64,000 nucleotides of DNA from Candidatus Poribacteria bacterium (GTDB lineage: Bacteria; Poribacteria; WGA-4E; WGA-3G). A model generated the notes under the pieces. It was not told the origin of the DNA and searched no databases. It was given only the letters and a program-made list of their open reading frames with translations. Location of the stretch: positions 1-64,000 of the forward strand of contig JAGFCA010000089.1 in NCBI GenBank assembly GCA_022394755.1, written 5' to 3'. Positions 34,202 through 43,969 of this stretch are shown in pieces. How positions within the stretch are numbered: position 1 is the stretch's first letter; every line of letters starts with the position of its first letter. Made by a program: the position numbers and the translations under genes.

Positions 34202-34414
34202 ATGGAACAAACTTATACCGCACAGATTTACCACCAGGACGAATGGTGGATCGGATGGGTACGTGAAATTCCCGGCGTGAATTGTCAAGAAAGAACACGG
34301 GAAGATCTGTTGAAGACTCTAAAAATTACACTACTTGAGGCATTAGAATTAAATGCACAAGAAGCATCCAGCCAGATGGAAAATGAGTATGAGATAGTGA
34401 AAATCGCTGTATGA
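34202..34414 (+). CDS. hicB: HicB-like antitoxin
   Basis: A 70-residue HicB-fold protein: YTAQIYHQDEWWIGWVREIPGVNCQERTREDLLKTLK covers the partly degraded RNase-H-like fold with the family's P-G-V-x-x-x-x-x-T segment. No C-terminal DNA-binding domain is present; it ends at EYEIVKIAV. The stop overlaps the hicA start (ATGA), so antitoxin comes first. Autoregulation at the promoter would need a partner, since this short HicB lacks an HTH. Confidence 0.82.
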   Translation: MEQTYTAQIYHQDEWWIGWVREIPGVNCQERTREDLLKTLKITLLEALELNAQEASSQMENEYEIVKIAV

Positions 34415-34596
34415 AACGCAGGCAGTTGATACGACATCTCAAACAACATAGGTGTTATTTGGTACGTGAAGGCAGTAAGCATTCGTGGTGGGGAAATATG
34501 GACACGAAGGACCGAACTGCCGTTCCGAGACATACTGAAATCAATAATCAACTTGCTAAAAAAATATGTAAGGATTTAGGTATCCCTAACCCATAA
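34411..34596 (+). CDS. hicA: HicA-like mRNA interferase toxin
   Basis: A 61-residue dsRBD-fold toxin: MKRRQLIRHLKQHRCYLVREGSKHSWW carries the catalytic His in the G-S-x-H-S motif, followed by the strand with VPRHTEINNQLAKKICKDLGI, typical of the HicA C-terminus. It cleaves mRNA when not bound by HicB. It overlaps hicB by 4 nt (ATGA), the normal coupled arrangement. The frame is complete and looks functional. Confidence 0.88.
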   Translation: MKRRQLIRHLKQHRCYLVREGSKHSWWGNMDTKDRTAVPRHTEINNQLAKKICKDLGIPNP

Positions 34597-35032
34597 TATC
34601 TTACATACTCGGTGTACTGTCCGACATCAATCCTTCCTTGGTTTGCACAGAATCATGCGGAATGCTATACATGCATTCCGCGTTGATTTGGCGTTTTGTA
34701 AACCACACCGACCCGCAATGTCCAATAAATTGAATAATCTAATATCTACTTGGATCTGCGAAAGAAAGGAAAATAAAGACGAACAGATTACCAGTATATC
34801 TAAGGCACGAATGGTATGAAATACATGAAGTTGATTTTGAAGTGAGGATGCAATGTAAGTGTCGTGTAATGCTTACTCCAGAGATCTATAAAAGTATAGA
34901 AAAGCAATCACTCGACAAGGTATCTTACCGAAAACTGTGGTCAACTTGGGGTTAGTTGAACGTCTCCAAACAATTGAATCGTCATAGGTAAAAATCCATG
35001 GCAAACTATAACAACAAGTAGGAGAACCTTTA
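34597..35032. other. Intergenic region with perfect hairpin and a small open remnant
   Basis: GCGGAATGC (34657-34665) and GCATTCCGC (34673-34681) form a perfect 9-bp stem with a 7-nt loop. Its position 60 nt after hicA suggests a terminator without U-tract. A frame without a good start reads LPVYLRHEWYEIHEVDFEV and runs to TAG 34953-34955, with an ATG only at 34848 (35 codons). It might be a gene remnant, but it is too short to support. Confidence 0.45.
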
Positions 35033-36070
35033 ATGAACTTAGAGCAAGAGCAGAATTTCGTTTATGCTTGGCGATACGAAGGTGATGAAACTGCCTGTAA
35101 AATTGGCAAATCGTCAGTTGGAAGTTTCTGGGGACGTACTGGACCTGCCCGGACGACGCACTACCGAGACATTGAAATATTAGGCATTCAACTTTGTGAT
35201 TCTGAAGCACATGCAAACTCTCAAGAAAAGAATCTACTTGGGAATTTTAAGCGTGTTCGTCCAGATAGGGAATGGGTTTATCTAAATAACGAAGTGTGGA
35301 ATTGGATTAAAACTTACTGTATGAAAAATACTCCTCAACTCATAGATTTTGACAAGAATGCCAATTATAGAGTAGGAGAAAAAGGAGAAGAGCGTAAAAA
35401 GACCGAAAAAGCTCGTCAACGGAAGAACCGTGCTAAAGAGAAACTTGACGCTGGGGAATATGAGGACGCTCTTGAAAGGTTTACCGGGGTGATTGAACTT
35501 AGACCCAATTGGGCGGATGCCTACCTTTATCGTGGAATCGCGCGTTTCAACCTAGATGGTGCCAACGATTTCGTGTTAAGAGACTTTGATAAAGCTATAG
35601 AACTAAACCCAGATCTGGCTGAAGCCTACCTTTATCATGGTTATTTTAAAGAGCATAAATCACAATATGGTAATGCTATTGCTGATTTTGATAAAGCGAT
35701 TCAATTGAAACCTGATTTGGTAACTGCCTATATTGCCAGGGGAGATGTAAAACATATGTATTTAGAGCAGCATGAGGATGCTATTACCGATTATGACGTT
35801 GCTATAGGTTTGACCCCTGATGATAGTTCGATCTATTATCAGCGTGGGAAAGCGAAGATAGAAATGGCACAATATCAAGCTGCTATTTCCGATATTGATA
35901 GATTCATAGGTTCTAATCCCAATTCAGCACAACCTTATTTCTATCGTGGTGTAGCGAAATTTAACCTTAACTACCGTAAGGAAGCAAAGCAAGATTTTCA
36001 CACTGCATGGCAGCTGACACCTGAGAATGCGATTTTGTTAAGAAAGAAAATTGATAGTTACCTGTCTTAA
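35033..36070 (+). CDS. T5orf172 (GIY-YIG-like nuclease) domain fused to TPR repeats
   Basis: A 345-residue protein. The N-terminal ~90 residues have FVYAWRYEGDETACKIGKSS and a spaced GRTGPARTTHYRDIEILG segment with E in SQEKNLL, the pattern of the T5orf172 / MUG113 branch of GIY-YIG nucleases (V-Y-x..K-I-G-K). A basic coiled stretch (GEERKKTEKARQRKNRAKEK, about 120-142) links to five or six TPR units: EYEDALERFTGVIELRPNWA, DKAIELNPDLAEAYLYHGYF, NAIADFDKAIQLKPDLVTAY, and so on. T5orf172 domains occur in phage and defence proteins. GGAG lies before the ATG. It follows the two toxin-antitoxin modules and may belong to a defence island, which is inference from location. Confidence 0.72.
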   Translation: MNLEQEQNFVYAWRYEGDETACKIGKSSVGSFWGRTGPARTTHYRDIEILGIQLCDSEAHANSQEKNLLGNFKRVRPDREWVYLNNEVWNWIKTYCMKNTPQLIDFDKNANYRVGEKGEERKKTEKARQRKNRAKEKLDAGEYEDALERFTGVIELRPNWADAYLYRGIARFNLDGANDFVLRDFDKAIELNPDLAEAYLYHGYFKEHKSQYGNAIADFDKAIQLKPDLVTAYIARGDVKHMYLEQHEDAITDYDVAIGLTPDDSSIYYQRGKAKIEMAQYQAAISDIDRFIGSNPNSAQPYFYRGVAKFNLNYRKEAKQDFHTAWQLTPENAILLRKKIDSYLS

Positions 36071-36141
36071 TATGATGTTTACATATCTTTGAATAACGAT
36101 ATTTGAACTTAATCATTCCATAACCCAAATTGAGGATTAAT

Positions 36142-38637
36142 ATGAAAGACTATCAACCAATTTCTCTTGAAGATTTATGTAATGTCAACTCAGAAGATAT
36201 TGACGTAAATATAACATCGGATGTAGGTCCAGTTTCATTCCACGGACTTCCATTTCATATCTCAGACGGTACAAAAACGTTCTTGGGATTTGGAGATGGT
36301 GCTAATACAGAACCTATCCAGATTCCAGTTAAGAGTTCAGCACAACGAATTATATTTGTCCACAGACTCTTAGAATCTCGGATTCCTGAGGGTGAGGTTA
36401 TAGGAAAACTGATTGCTAACTATGTTTTTAATTATAAAGATGGTGAGAATGTGAGTGTTCCAATTCGGGAACGGTTTGAAATTGGGAGTGTACCACAAGG
36501 ATGGGGACAACAAACCTTTATTGCCATACCCGATACCCAAGAAGGTTTGCATGCACGTCATCAAGGTCCGTGGGGATCAGCAGGAAATCGACAAACAGAA
36601 GCAACACAATGTGTCCCACGTAACTATTACCTTTTCATCTGGAAGAATCCACATCCTGATAAAGAAATTTCATCTATTGAAATACAACCTGAAGAACGAA
36701 AGTTTATTATTGCTGCTATCACTCTTGGTCATCTTGATGAAGATCCGGTACCACGACATCCCAACCGAGAAGTATTGATTACATTACCAAAACCTGAAGA
36801 TGCTGAAAAACCATTTGATATGGAGGTAAATGTGGATAGAGGTACGGCAACTTATCCATACGCGTTACCCGAAAATACCGTTGATGGTTTTATTAATGAC
36901 GATTTCAAGGGATGGGGTGAGACGCAGAATAGTAAAAGCAGTCCTGCATACACTGAAATATCCGCTACACCATCTGCTACAGTTGAGGTAAAGAATGATG
37001 GTGAAACACTTGGCAGTGTTAATTGGGGAGAAGTTCAAGAGAAAGGAAGTATACAACCAAATGACCGTGTTAAGGTGGAAGTAATTGATTCAGGTAGGAA
37101 TTGGGTACATACGACTGTAATAGATGAGGACACAAACAAACCTGTTCCATGTCGTATTCATTTCCGTTCACCCCATGGTGTTCCGTATGCTCCTCATGGA
37201 CATCACGCACATGTTAACTCAAATATGGGAACATGGCATATAGATGTTGGTGGTGATGTACGGTTAGGACAAATCAGTTATGCCTATATTGATGGTACAT
37301 GTCAAGGATGGTTACCTCGTGGTGAAGTAATTGTTGATGTTGCTCGTGGTTTTGAATATACACCTTTACGTACTAAGGTGAATATAGAACCCGGACAACG
37401 TGAGTTAACATTACGTATTAAGCGTTGGTGTGATATGAATTCTGACCGTTACTTCAGTGGTGATACCCATGTACACTTCTTATCAACACAAGGTGCACAT
37501 ACTGAAGCACAGGGAGAAGATCTTGGTGTAGTAAATTTACTTCTATCTCAATGGGGACATCTGTTTACCAATACAGAGGAATTCATTGGTAGACCAACAA
37601 CATCTGCAGATGGAAGAAGTATTGTATATGCCACACAAGAAAATCGCCAACATGTTCTTGGTCATCTCACACTCCTCGGTTTAAAAGAGCAAGTTGCACC
37701 TTGGTGTTCTGACGGTCCTGGAGAAGCAGAACTTGGTGGGAATATGGAGGTAACACTATCCCATTGGGCAGATGCATGTCACCAACAAGGTGGTACAGTT
37801 GTTTTACCTCATATCCCTAATCCAAATTGTGAACCAGCAACATTGATCGCTACTAATCGTGTGGATGCAGTGGAATATCTAACAAATGCCATGTATGGTC
37901 ACATTGAATACTATCGTTATCTGAATTGTGGATATAAACTTCCACTCGTTGGTGGAACTGATAAAATGACGGCTGATGTACCTGTTGGTGTATATCGTAC
38001 CTATGTCCATATCCCAGAGAACGAAGAATTTAATTATGATAATTGGTGTAAATACATGAGTCGTGGTAATACATTTCTCAGTGGTGGACCCATGATACGA
38101 CTATCTGTTGATGGACAACCAATTGGAAGCACTATTAATCTTCCAGGGAATGGTGGAACAGTTGAAGTAGAAGCGTCTGCGGATTCGATTTTTCCAATAC
38201 ACACCCTCCAAATTATCCAGGCAGGTGAAGTAGTCGCTTCCACAGAAGAGACCAACGGGTCCAATCAGTTACGTATAAAAGCACATGTCAAAGTTGACAA
38301 ACATTCTTGGATTGCTGCACGTTGTGGTGGACCAGAGTATGCACAAGCTGTACCCCATCATGATGGTTGGAGACGAGGTATCATTGCACATACGTCTCCA
38401 ATTTATTTAGCTGTTGGTGGTGAATGGTGGATGTTTGATCCAGAAACGGCAAAGTATATGCTTACATTAATTGAAGGTGGCTTATCGTATATTGAACAAT
38501 CTGCACGACATTATGAACATGGTACAACAACACATCATCATGGGGAAGATAACCATATTGAATATCTATCTCGTCCATTCCAAGAAGCACGGGAAGCTAT
38601 TCATCAGAGGATGCATAAATTAGGAATACCCCATTAA
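36142..38637 (+). CDS. CehA/McbA-type metallohydrolase (PHP-like) with N-terminal beta domains
   Basis: ATG 36142 has TGAGGATTAAT ahead of it and is preferred to an in-frame TTG at 36130. The 831-residue protein has beta-rich N-terminal domains (about 1-430), including a segment P-C-R-I-H-F-R-S-P-H-G-V-P-Y. A PHP/amidohydrolase-like core follows from D441-x-H443-x-H445 in FSGDTHVHFLS, with TVVLPHIPNPNCEPATLI and VGGTDKM (Asp607) as later metal ligands. The family contains CehA (carbaryl hydrolase) and many uncharacterised polymer- or lipid-linked hydrolases. No signal peptide is visible, so it is likely cytoplasmic. The dehydrogenase gene follows 50 nt downstream. Confidence 0.78.
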   Translation: MKDYQPISLEDLCNVNSEDIDVNITSDVGPVSFHGLPFHISDGTKTFLGFGDGANTEPIQIPVKSSAQRIIFVHRLLESRIPEGEVIGKLIANYVFNYKDGENVSVPIRERFEIGSVPQGWGQQTFIAIPDTQEGLHARHQGPWGSAGNRQTEATQCVPRNYYLFIWKNPHPDKEISSIEIQPEERKFIIAAITLGHLDEDPVPRHPNREVLITLPKPEDAEKPFDMEVNVDRGTATYPYALPENTVDGFINDDFKGWGETQNSKSSPAYTEISATPSATVEVKNDGETLGSVNWGEVQEKGSIQPNDRVKVEVIDSGRNWVHTTVIDEDTNKPVPCRIHFRSPHGVPYAPHGHHAHVNSNMGTWHIDVGGDVRLGQISYAYIDGTCQGWLPRGEVIVDVARGFEYTPLRTKVNIEPGQRELTLRIKRWCDMNSDRYFSGDTHVHFLSTQGAHTEAQGEDLGVVNLLLSQWGHLFTNTEEFIGRPTTSADGRSIVYATQENRQHVLGHLTLLGLKEQVAPWCSDGPGEAELGGNMEVTLSHWADACHQQGGTVVLPHIPNPNCEPATLIATNRVDAVEYLTNAMYGHIEYYRYLNCGYKLPLVGGTDKMTADVPVGVYRTYVHIPENEEFNYDNWCKYMSRGNTFLSGGPMIRLSVDGQPIGSTINLPGNGGTVEVEASADSIFPIHTLQIIQAGEVVASTEETNGSNQLRIKAHVKVDKHSWIAARCGGPEYAQAVPHHDGWRRGIIAHTSPIYLAVGGEWWMFDPETAKYMLTLIEGGLSYIEQSARHYEHGTTTHHHGEDNHIEYLSRPFQEAREAIHQRMHKLGIPH

Positions 38638-38686
38638 ATTTTGAGCACAATCCAGAAAACATGACTACAATTATAAAGGAGATATT

Positions 38687-39661
38687 ATGCCAAAAGAATT
38701 AGTTGCAGTTGCACCAAGAGAACCGGTTCTAAGAGAATATGAAGATGGTCCTGTTCCTGAAGGACATGTTCGTGTTCAAGTTGAACATGGTGCCCCAAAA
38801 CGTGGAACAGAAATGACTATGTATTACGGTCTACGTGGCGCTGGATTTCCACAAGGTCTTGGTAATATGTGTGTTGGGAAAATAATTGAAGTTGGTGATG
38901 GAGTGGAAGACTGTGAAGTAGGAGAACGCGTTGCTGGACATGGTCACCTAAAAGAGACACATACCTGGAGATCAGGGAGTGTATTAAAGATGCCAGATAG
39001 AATGACATGGAAAGAGGCAGTCTGCTATGATCCTGCTCATTTTGCATTGTCAGCTATACGAGACGGACAGGTACGTGTCGGTGATAGAATAGCTGTGTTT
39101 GGTTTGGGAGCTATCGGGCTGATGACCCAACAATATGCACGTGAAGCAGGTGCAGATTTCATCGCATGTGTCGATCCTATTGCAGGACGTCGTGAAGTTT
39201 CTGAGAAAACCGGGGCAGATCTTGTATTAGATCCCATTTCTTGTAATGTCGGGGAAGTTCTCAAGGAAGCCACAGGTGGTTTAGGTCTTGATGTCGCAAT
39301 TGAAACCAGTGCAGTTTATGAGGCACTTGATGATGCGATACGAAGCGTTGCCTATGAAGGAACAGTTGTTGTTGCAGGATGGGCAAAAGAGTGTAAAGGT
39401 GGATTAGATCTTGGAGCAGTTGCCCATTTCAATATCCCTAACCTGATTTTTGCACGTGCGAATAGTGATCCTAATCGTGATCATCCAAGATGGAATTTTG
39501 GTAGGATTATCCAATCATGTTGGAAATGGTTGGCAGAGGGCAGATTTGACTGTGAAGATATCATAGACCCAGTTATTCCTTTTAAAGATTCAGTTGAAGC
39601 CTATATTGAGATGGACAACCATCCTGAACGTAGTGTGAAGTTGGGTGTTTCATTCATATAG
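38687..39661 (+). CDS. Medium-chain dehydrogenase/reductase (zinc-type alcohol dehydrogenase fold)
   Basis: A 324-residue MDR protein. The GroES-like N-terminal domain includes VRVQVEHGAPKRGTEMTMY and GNMCVGKIIEVGDGVEDCEVGERVAGHGHL. The Rossmann domain has the nucleotide motif VFGLGAIGLMTQQYAREAGAD and CVDPIAGRREVSEKTGADLVLD, consistent with NAD(H) binding. The Cys-rich structural-zinc lobe of classical ADHs is absent, and the usual catalytic Cys-x-T-D motif is replaced, so this belongs to a diverged subgroup, possibly a sugar dehydrogenase-like enzyme. Strong SD AAAGGAGAT lies before the ATG. It ends at a hairpin terminator. Confidence 0.85.
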   Translation: MPKELVAVAPREPVLREYEDGPVPEGHVRVQVEHGAPKRGTEMTMYYGLRGAGFPQGLGNMCVGKIIEVGDGVEDCEVGERVAGHGHLKETHTWRSGSVLKMPDRMTWKEAVCYDPAHFALSAIRDGQVRVGDRIAVFGLGAIGLMTQQYAREAGADFIACVDPIAGRREVSEKTGADLVLDPISCNVGEVLKEATGGLGLDVAIETSAVYEALDDAIRSVAYEGTVVVAGWAKECKGGLDLGAVAHFNIPNLIFARANSDPNRDHPRWNFGRIIQSCWKWLAEGRFDCEDIIDPVIPFKDSVEAYIEMDNHPERSVKLGVSFI

Positions 39662-39686
39662 ATAACATAAGACATAGATTGTCTTA

Positions 39687-39712
39687 AAGGTTCGGTTTTC
39701 GAACCGAACCTT
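39687..39712. terminator. Bidirectional terminator between convergent genes
   Basis: AAGGTTCGGTT (39687-39697) and AACCGAACCTT (39702-39712) form a perfect 11-bp stem closed by a TTCG tetraloop. It sits between the dehydrogenase (plus) and the DMT transporter (minus). The U-tract is short on both strands. Confidence 0.75.
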
Positions 39713-39741
39713 CTACATATTGAAAACAGAATCTAACATTA

Positions 39742-40629
39742 TCACATTGTTATCAAGAATATACCTATCACCATGATAATTGCTGCCAATAATCTTCTCT
39801 TCGTATACGTCTCTTTCAAAGCATATCCCCCGAGTAAAACAACAAATATTACTGAACATTGACGTATGGCAGTTACATAACTGACTTTCTCAGTCATTAA
39901 GACAAAGAGAATTAACGAGTATGATATTAACGAGAATACAACTATAAATAATGCTCGTTTCCATTCATTCTTCCCAATCTCTAATAACTTTTGTTTAGGA
40001 AAACGTACATAAGTAATACCTGCATAAAATAATTGCGAGCATAAATTTTCCATTAGATAATAGTGTATCGCATACATCAATGGGTTATCAGAAATATATG
40101 TATGCATTATTGACATACCTTGTTTGTCAATAATGGAATAACCAATCACACTGCAAAGGGTTGCATAAGACCATAATGCATCAGGTTCACGGAGAAATTT
40201 GAAGAATCTAATAAAATTGATGTCTTTTTCTCTTTGTTGATAAAGTATAATAGATGACATCACACATAGGATTCCAAACATACCTTGAAATGAGATTATC
40301 TCATTTAGAAAAAGAAAGGCAAAAATTGGAATAAATGCTGGTGCAGAACGCGTAATTGGATACACAAATGAAATCTCACCTACTGTATAAGCCTGTGTCA
40401 AAAACAGACGATATAGTAGATGTACGAAAGCAGAAGCAAATATATAAATCCATACCGGAGTCGGAATTATAGGCTTATTGACTATGAATACAACAATGGC
40501 TAATGCACCAGTGTAGAGTCCACACCAAAAAAACAGTATACGGGTATCCTTGCTTGATTTACTATAATAATTCCAAAATGCGTGAAATAATGCTGATAGA
40601 AGGACTAATAGGATGGAAGATGTGTACAT
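39742..40629 (-). CDS. EamA/DMT-superfamily transporter
   Basis: A 295-residue inner-membrane protein with about ten hydrophobic helices arranged as two EamA repeats: about 1-135 (SSILLVLLSALFHAFWNYYSK ... SFQGMFGILCVMSSIILYQQ) and 150-295 (YATLCSVIGYSIIDKQGM ... RRLLAAIIMVIGIFLITM). EamA proteins export or take up metabolites such as amino acids, purines or sugar derivatives. The substrate cannot be inferred. It is a single gene with its own upstream region between 40630 and 40872, and convergent with the dehydrogenase. Confidence 0.82.
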   Translation of the reverse strand: MYTSSILLVLLSALFHAFWNYYSKSSKDTRILFFWCGLYTGALAIVVFIVNKPIIPTPVWIYIFASAFVHLLYRLFLTQAYTVGEISFVYPITRSAPAFIPIFAFLFLNEIISFQGMFGILCVMSSIILYQQREKDINFIRFFKFLREPDALWSYATLCSVIGYSIIDKQGMSIMHTYISDNPLMYAIHYYLMENLCSQLFYAGITYVRFPKQKLLEIGKNEWKRALFIVVFSLISYSLILFVLMTEKVSYVTAIRQCSVIFVVLLGGYALKETYTKRRLLAAIIMVIGIFLITM

Positions 40630-40872
40630 TAATATGATTACCTTCTTATCTGAATTGGGGATTTCTACATTTAGAATAAATACTACTTATAACATTCGAC
40701 AATTCTATCAATTAGTATACCATACTAATTTTGTCTTACACCTGTTTTATATTTCAACTAATGTTCATATTTAACTGTAATAACTATATAAATTGTACAA
40801 TGTCTTCATTGATAACCGATCTCAACTAAATATATACTAAAAAAATCATGGCATCACACTTGGAGCAGTAAA

Positions 40873-43800
40873 ATGAAATTCATAATTCCACTCACCTGCA
40901 TTTGTATCATATTAGCATCTTGTCAATTATCAGCTAATAATGAAGATCAACCTGTACTTGCAGGAATGATTGAACGTAATCTTACTATCACAACTGGCAG
41001 AGAATATAGTACAGGTTTTGGTGAAGATTATGGTACTGGAAATATACGTATACAAAAAACAAATTCCTATCTAACTCTAAGAATGACAGACTTTAGATCA
41101 AGTATAGATATACCCCGTACATTACGAACTATATTGGATAGTTTTGAAGGAAATCTATTTCAACAGACAATAACAATTGGAGATTCCTGGGAACAGAGAG
41201 GATTTCGGGGTGGAATTGAAAATGTTACACTTGTAAGTTATGAAGATGTAAAAATAGGTGATAAACTATATCCTAAGTGCTTGAAACACAAGACTATTAT
41301 CAAGGATGCGAATTGGGAGAGTAAAACTGAATTTGGAAATGCGTTGGTTAACGGAACACGTTATCTGTGGCTTTCTCCAGGGATTGGAATAGTTAAATTA
41401 TTATATGAACACTCAAATGGAATTACCACCGAAGGGGAATTGATTGAAAGTGATATTCAAACAGATAATACTGAAATGTTTCCAATTGATATAGGTTCAT
41501 CATGGACATATAAATGGAAGAATGATTTTGAGAATTATAGTTTGATTGAGAAAATTAAGGTTTTTAACAACACTAATAGCGAAAATAGTCTTAAATTCAA
41601 TACCTATGTCATATTGGAAGATGGTAAAAAGATGCTTGATGGAAACTTCTACTTTTGGTATGAAAAGGATCCAATCTTACGACTTTCTGGGTCAGGATAT
41701 TCCTCATCCGGAAGGGAAACACCACAGGGTCCAGATAGTATATTTATTAATTTAATCGAAAATCATTACCCAGAACTATTACGCTATCCAATAAAAGTCG
41801 GGAAATCGTGGAATAAAGAAGGCTTTTCGAATGTAGATGTAACGACTACTATTGAAGAATTTCAGACCATTGAAACATCCTTTGGTACATTTAAGGATTG
41901 TCTTAAACACAAAACTGTATTTAAGGGGGCAACTACGTTTTCAAATCCAACACCTCAAGACTTGCTTAGAATTGCTCTCATAAATGGTACACGTTATCTA
42001 TGGTTTGCAAAAGGTATAGGTATCGTAAAATTACGTTATGAACATGCTAACGGAATTACGACTGAAGCAGAATTAATCGATTATAACATTCCAAATGGGA
42101 GTGCTGAGTATTTCCCACTTAATACTGCAACCACATGGACATATAAATGGAAGAATGAATATCAACCCAGACCAATCATTGAGAAGGTACAGATTCTCGA
42201 TATTCATGCTAAACCTGAAATATCCTTGATTGATTCGAAATACACTATTACTATATCAGATGAAAATGAACCAGGAGAAATGTTTGTAGATTTTCAATTG
42301 TTACCTGAAAGTAGCATCAATGAAGAAATGAAATTACGTCTTCAAGGGGATAGCGATTATATACCCCAACATAGTCAATTTGTCCCGGATCAGGATCAAT
42401 ATAAGACTAAAAAGTACCCATTCTTACGTGGTATAACTGTAGCTCCTCATGCCAGAGGGAATCCTCATTTTAAAGAATATCCCTATCCTTCATGGACATT
42501 ACAGTTCTTTAAAAATCATGCTGGTGGAACAGTGAACATACACTACGAAATTTCAACTGAATATGCTAAATATTATAAAGGATTTCAGACTAAAAGGTAT
42601 GGCACACAAGCCTTACCAAGATCACGACCCATATTCAGAGATAAGAGTATGGTTTGGTCAGGTAGTGACTTGTTTATTATTGGAGGAAAAGCAGATAATA
42701 TAGAGGTGGAATTCATTTTACCAGATGGATGGAATGTATTAACACCATGGAATCGTATTGACAATACTGGACATAGGTTTTCAGTCGAAAATCAAGAAGA
42801 ATTAACTCAGAACTATATTATGTTCGGCAAATACGACCAAGTTATAGCAAATTCTGGAAAAAGAAATGTTGTTATTGGACTTGACAGTAAGTTCAAATCG
42901 ACTAAAGATGAGATACGGTTGACAGTTGAGAAATTCCTCAAGGCTTATACACAACTCTTCAAGGATGAAGATGAAAAAACTGTCACATTCATAATTAACT
43001 CATACGAGAATGAATCACAACAGGGGATGGAAGGACATGGACGTAGAGGTAGTGTAAGTATATTCATGGAGAAAATACTAAATCCTAATACCAAGTCTGT
43101 TTATGGACCATTTCTCGGTCATGAAGTTTTCCATATCTGGAACGGACTAACATCCCTACAGCGTTTTTCATCAAAAGAAACATGGTTCAATGAAGGTATA
43201 ACAAAATACTATTCCGATATTACTGCCAGACAATTGGGTTATCTAACTGAAAATGAATTTCTTAGTAAACTCAAGAATACTTGCGAGAAGTATTTATCGG
43301 TATCTCATGAATTGGCTATCGGAGATGATTATCGTGATAGTAGGTTAGTATATGAAGGTGGGAGTCTTGTCGCTGCATCCTTAGACCTTCAAATTAGACA
43401 TCACAGTAAAAATAGAAAGAATTTTAACCAGGTCATGCAGGATATGTACCGTAAGTTTCCTGATAAATCAATAGAATTTACCAATGAAGATATCATCAGA
43501 AGTGTCAATAAATTATCAGATAAGGATATGAGACCATTTTTTAATAAGTATGTATTAGGAAAGGAACGACTCCCATTGAAAGAATTCCTTGCTTACGCAG
43601 GATTAGACTTTGAGATAACATCTTATGAAAAGATACCGACCTATGAGTATGTTATTAAAATATTAAAAGAAAGTTTAAATACTGAAAAGATGATTGATAT
43701 TAGTTCTGTTGATAGTAATCAAGTAATGTCAACACTTGATTTATGTAAAATGGCTGTAAGTTGGAAAACAGGTGATGTAATAGAATTAACCTACAAAGAT

Positions 43801-43959
43801 ATCGGGGATGAAAGTGAATTTAAAACAGAAATGGTAACCTTAAAAGGCATATCGGATAATCCTCCTACATTTCAGGAGGTAAGCGTTAGTATAACTAAAG
43901 TGAAAGAAATGAATAAAATGCAGCGTAGAATCTATACAGGTCTATTTGAAAAAGAATAA
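40873..43959 (+). CDS. M61-like peptidase lipoprotein with duplicated N-terminal domain
   Basis: A 1,028-residue exported lipoprotein; signal MKFIIPLTCICIILASC has a lipobox Cys at 17. Two tandem copies of a beta domain, each ending NGTRYLW..GIGIVKL..EH(S/A)NGITTE-E-LI (about 156-197 and 374-415), precede an aminopeptidase-N-like beta region with an HARGNPHFKEYPYPSW segment. The gluzincin zinc site is H750-E-V-F-H with the third ligand Glu in ETWFNEGITKYYSD, as in the M61 glycyl aminopeptidase family. The C-terminal ~110 residues resemble a PDZ domain. It likely degrades peptides in the periplasm or at the surface. The next gene starts 10 nt after the stop. Confidence 0.78.
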   Translation: MKFIIPLTCICIILASCQLSANNEDQPVLAGMIERNLTITTGREYSTGFGEDYGTGNIRIQKTNSYLTLRMTDFRSSIDIPRTLRTILDSFEGNLFQQTITIGDSWEQRGFRGGIENVTLVSYEDVKIGDKLYPKCLKHKTIIKDANWESKTEFGNALVNGTRYLWLSPGIGIVKLLYEHSNGITTEGELIESDIQTDNTEMFPIDIGSSWTYKWKNDFENYSLIEKIKVFNNTNSENSLKFNTYVILEDGKKMLDGNFYFWYEKDPILRLSGSGYSSSGRETPQGPDSIFINLIENHYPELLRYPIKVGKSWNKEGFSNVDVTTTIEEFQTIETSFGTFKDCLKHKTVFKGATTFSNPTPQDLLRIALINGTRYLWFAKGIGIVKLRYEHANGITTEAELIDYNIPNGSAEYFPLNTATTWTYKWKNEYQPRPIIEKVQILDIHAKPEISLIDSKYTITISDENEPGEMFVDFQLLPESSINEEMKLRLQGDSDYIPQHSQFVPDQDQYKTKKYPFLRGITVAPHARGNPHFKEYPYPSWTLQFFKNHAGGTVNIHYEISTEYAKYYKGFQTKRYGTQALPRSRPIFRDKSMVWSGSDLFIIGGKADNIEVEFILPDGWNVLTPWNRIDNTGHRFSVENQEELTQNYIMFGKYDQVIANSGKRNVVIGLDSKFKSTKDEIRLTVEKFLKAYTQLFKDEDEKTVTFIINSYENESQQGMEGHGRRGSVSIFMEKILNPNTKSVYGPFLGHEVFHIWNGLTSLQRFSSKETWFNEGITKYYSDITARQLGYLTENEFLSKLKNTCEKYLSVSHELAIGDDYRDSRLVYEGGSLVAASLDLQIRHHSKNRKNFNQVMQDMYRKFPDKSIEFTNEDIIRSVNKLSDKDMRPFFNKYVLGKERLPLKEFLAYAGLDFEITSYEKIPTYEYVIKILKESLNTEKMIDISSVDSNQVMSTLDLCKMAVSWKTGDVIELTYKDIGDESEFKTEMVTLKGISDNPPTFQEVSVSITKVKEMNKMQRRIYTGLFEKE

Positions 43960-43969
43960 GGAGACTACC

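Noticed and set aside
34848..34955. Short open frame upstream of the T5orf172 gene
   Set aside because: Only 35 codons from the first ATG, no ribosome-binding site and no recognised family; kept only as a possible remnant in the intergenic note.
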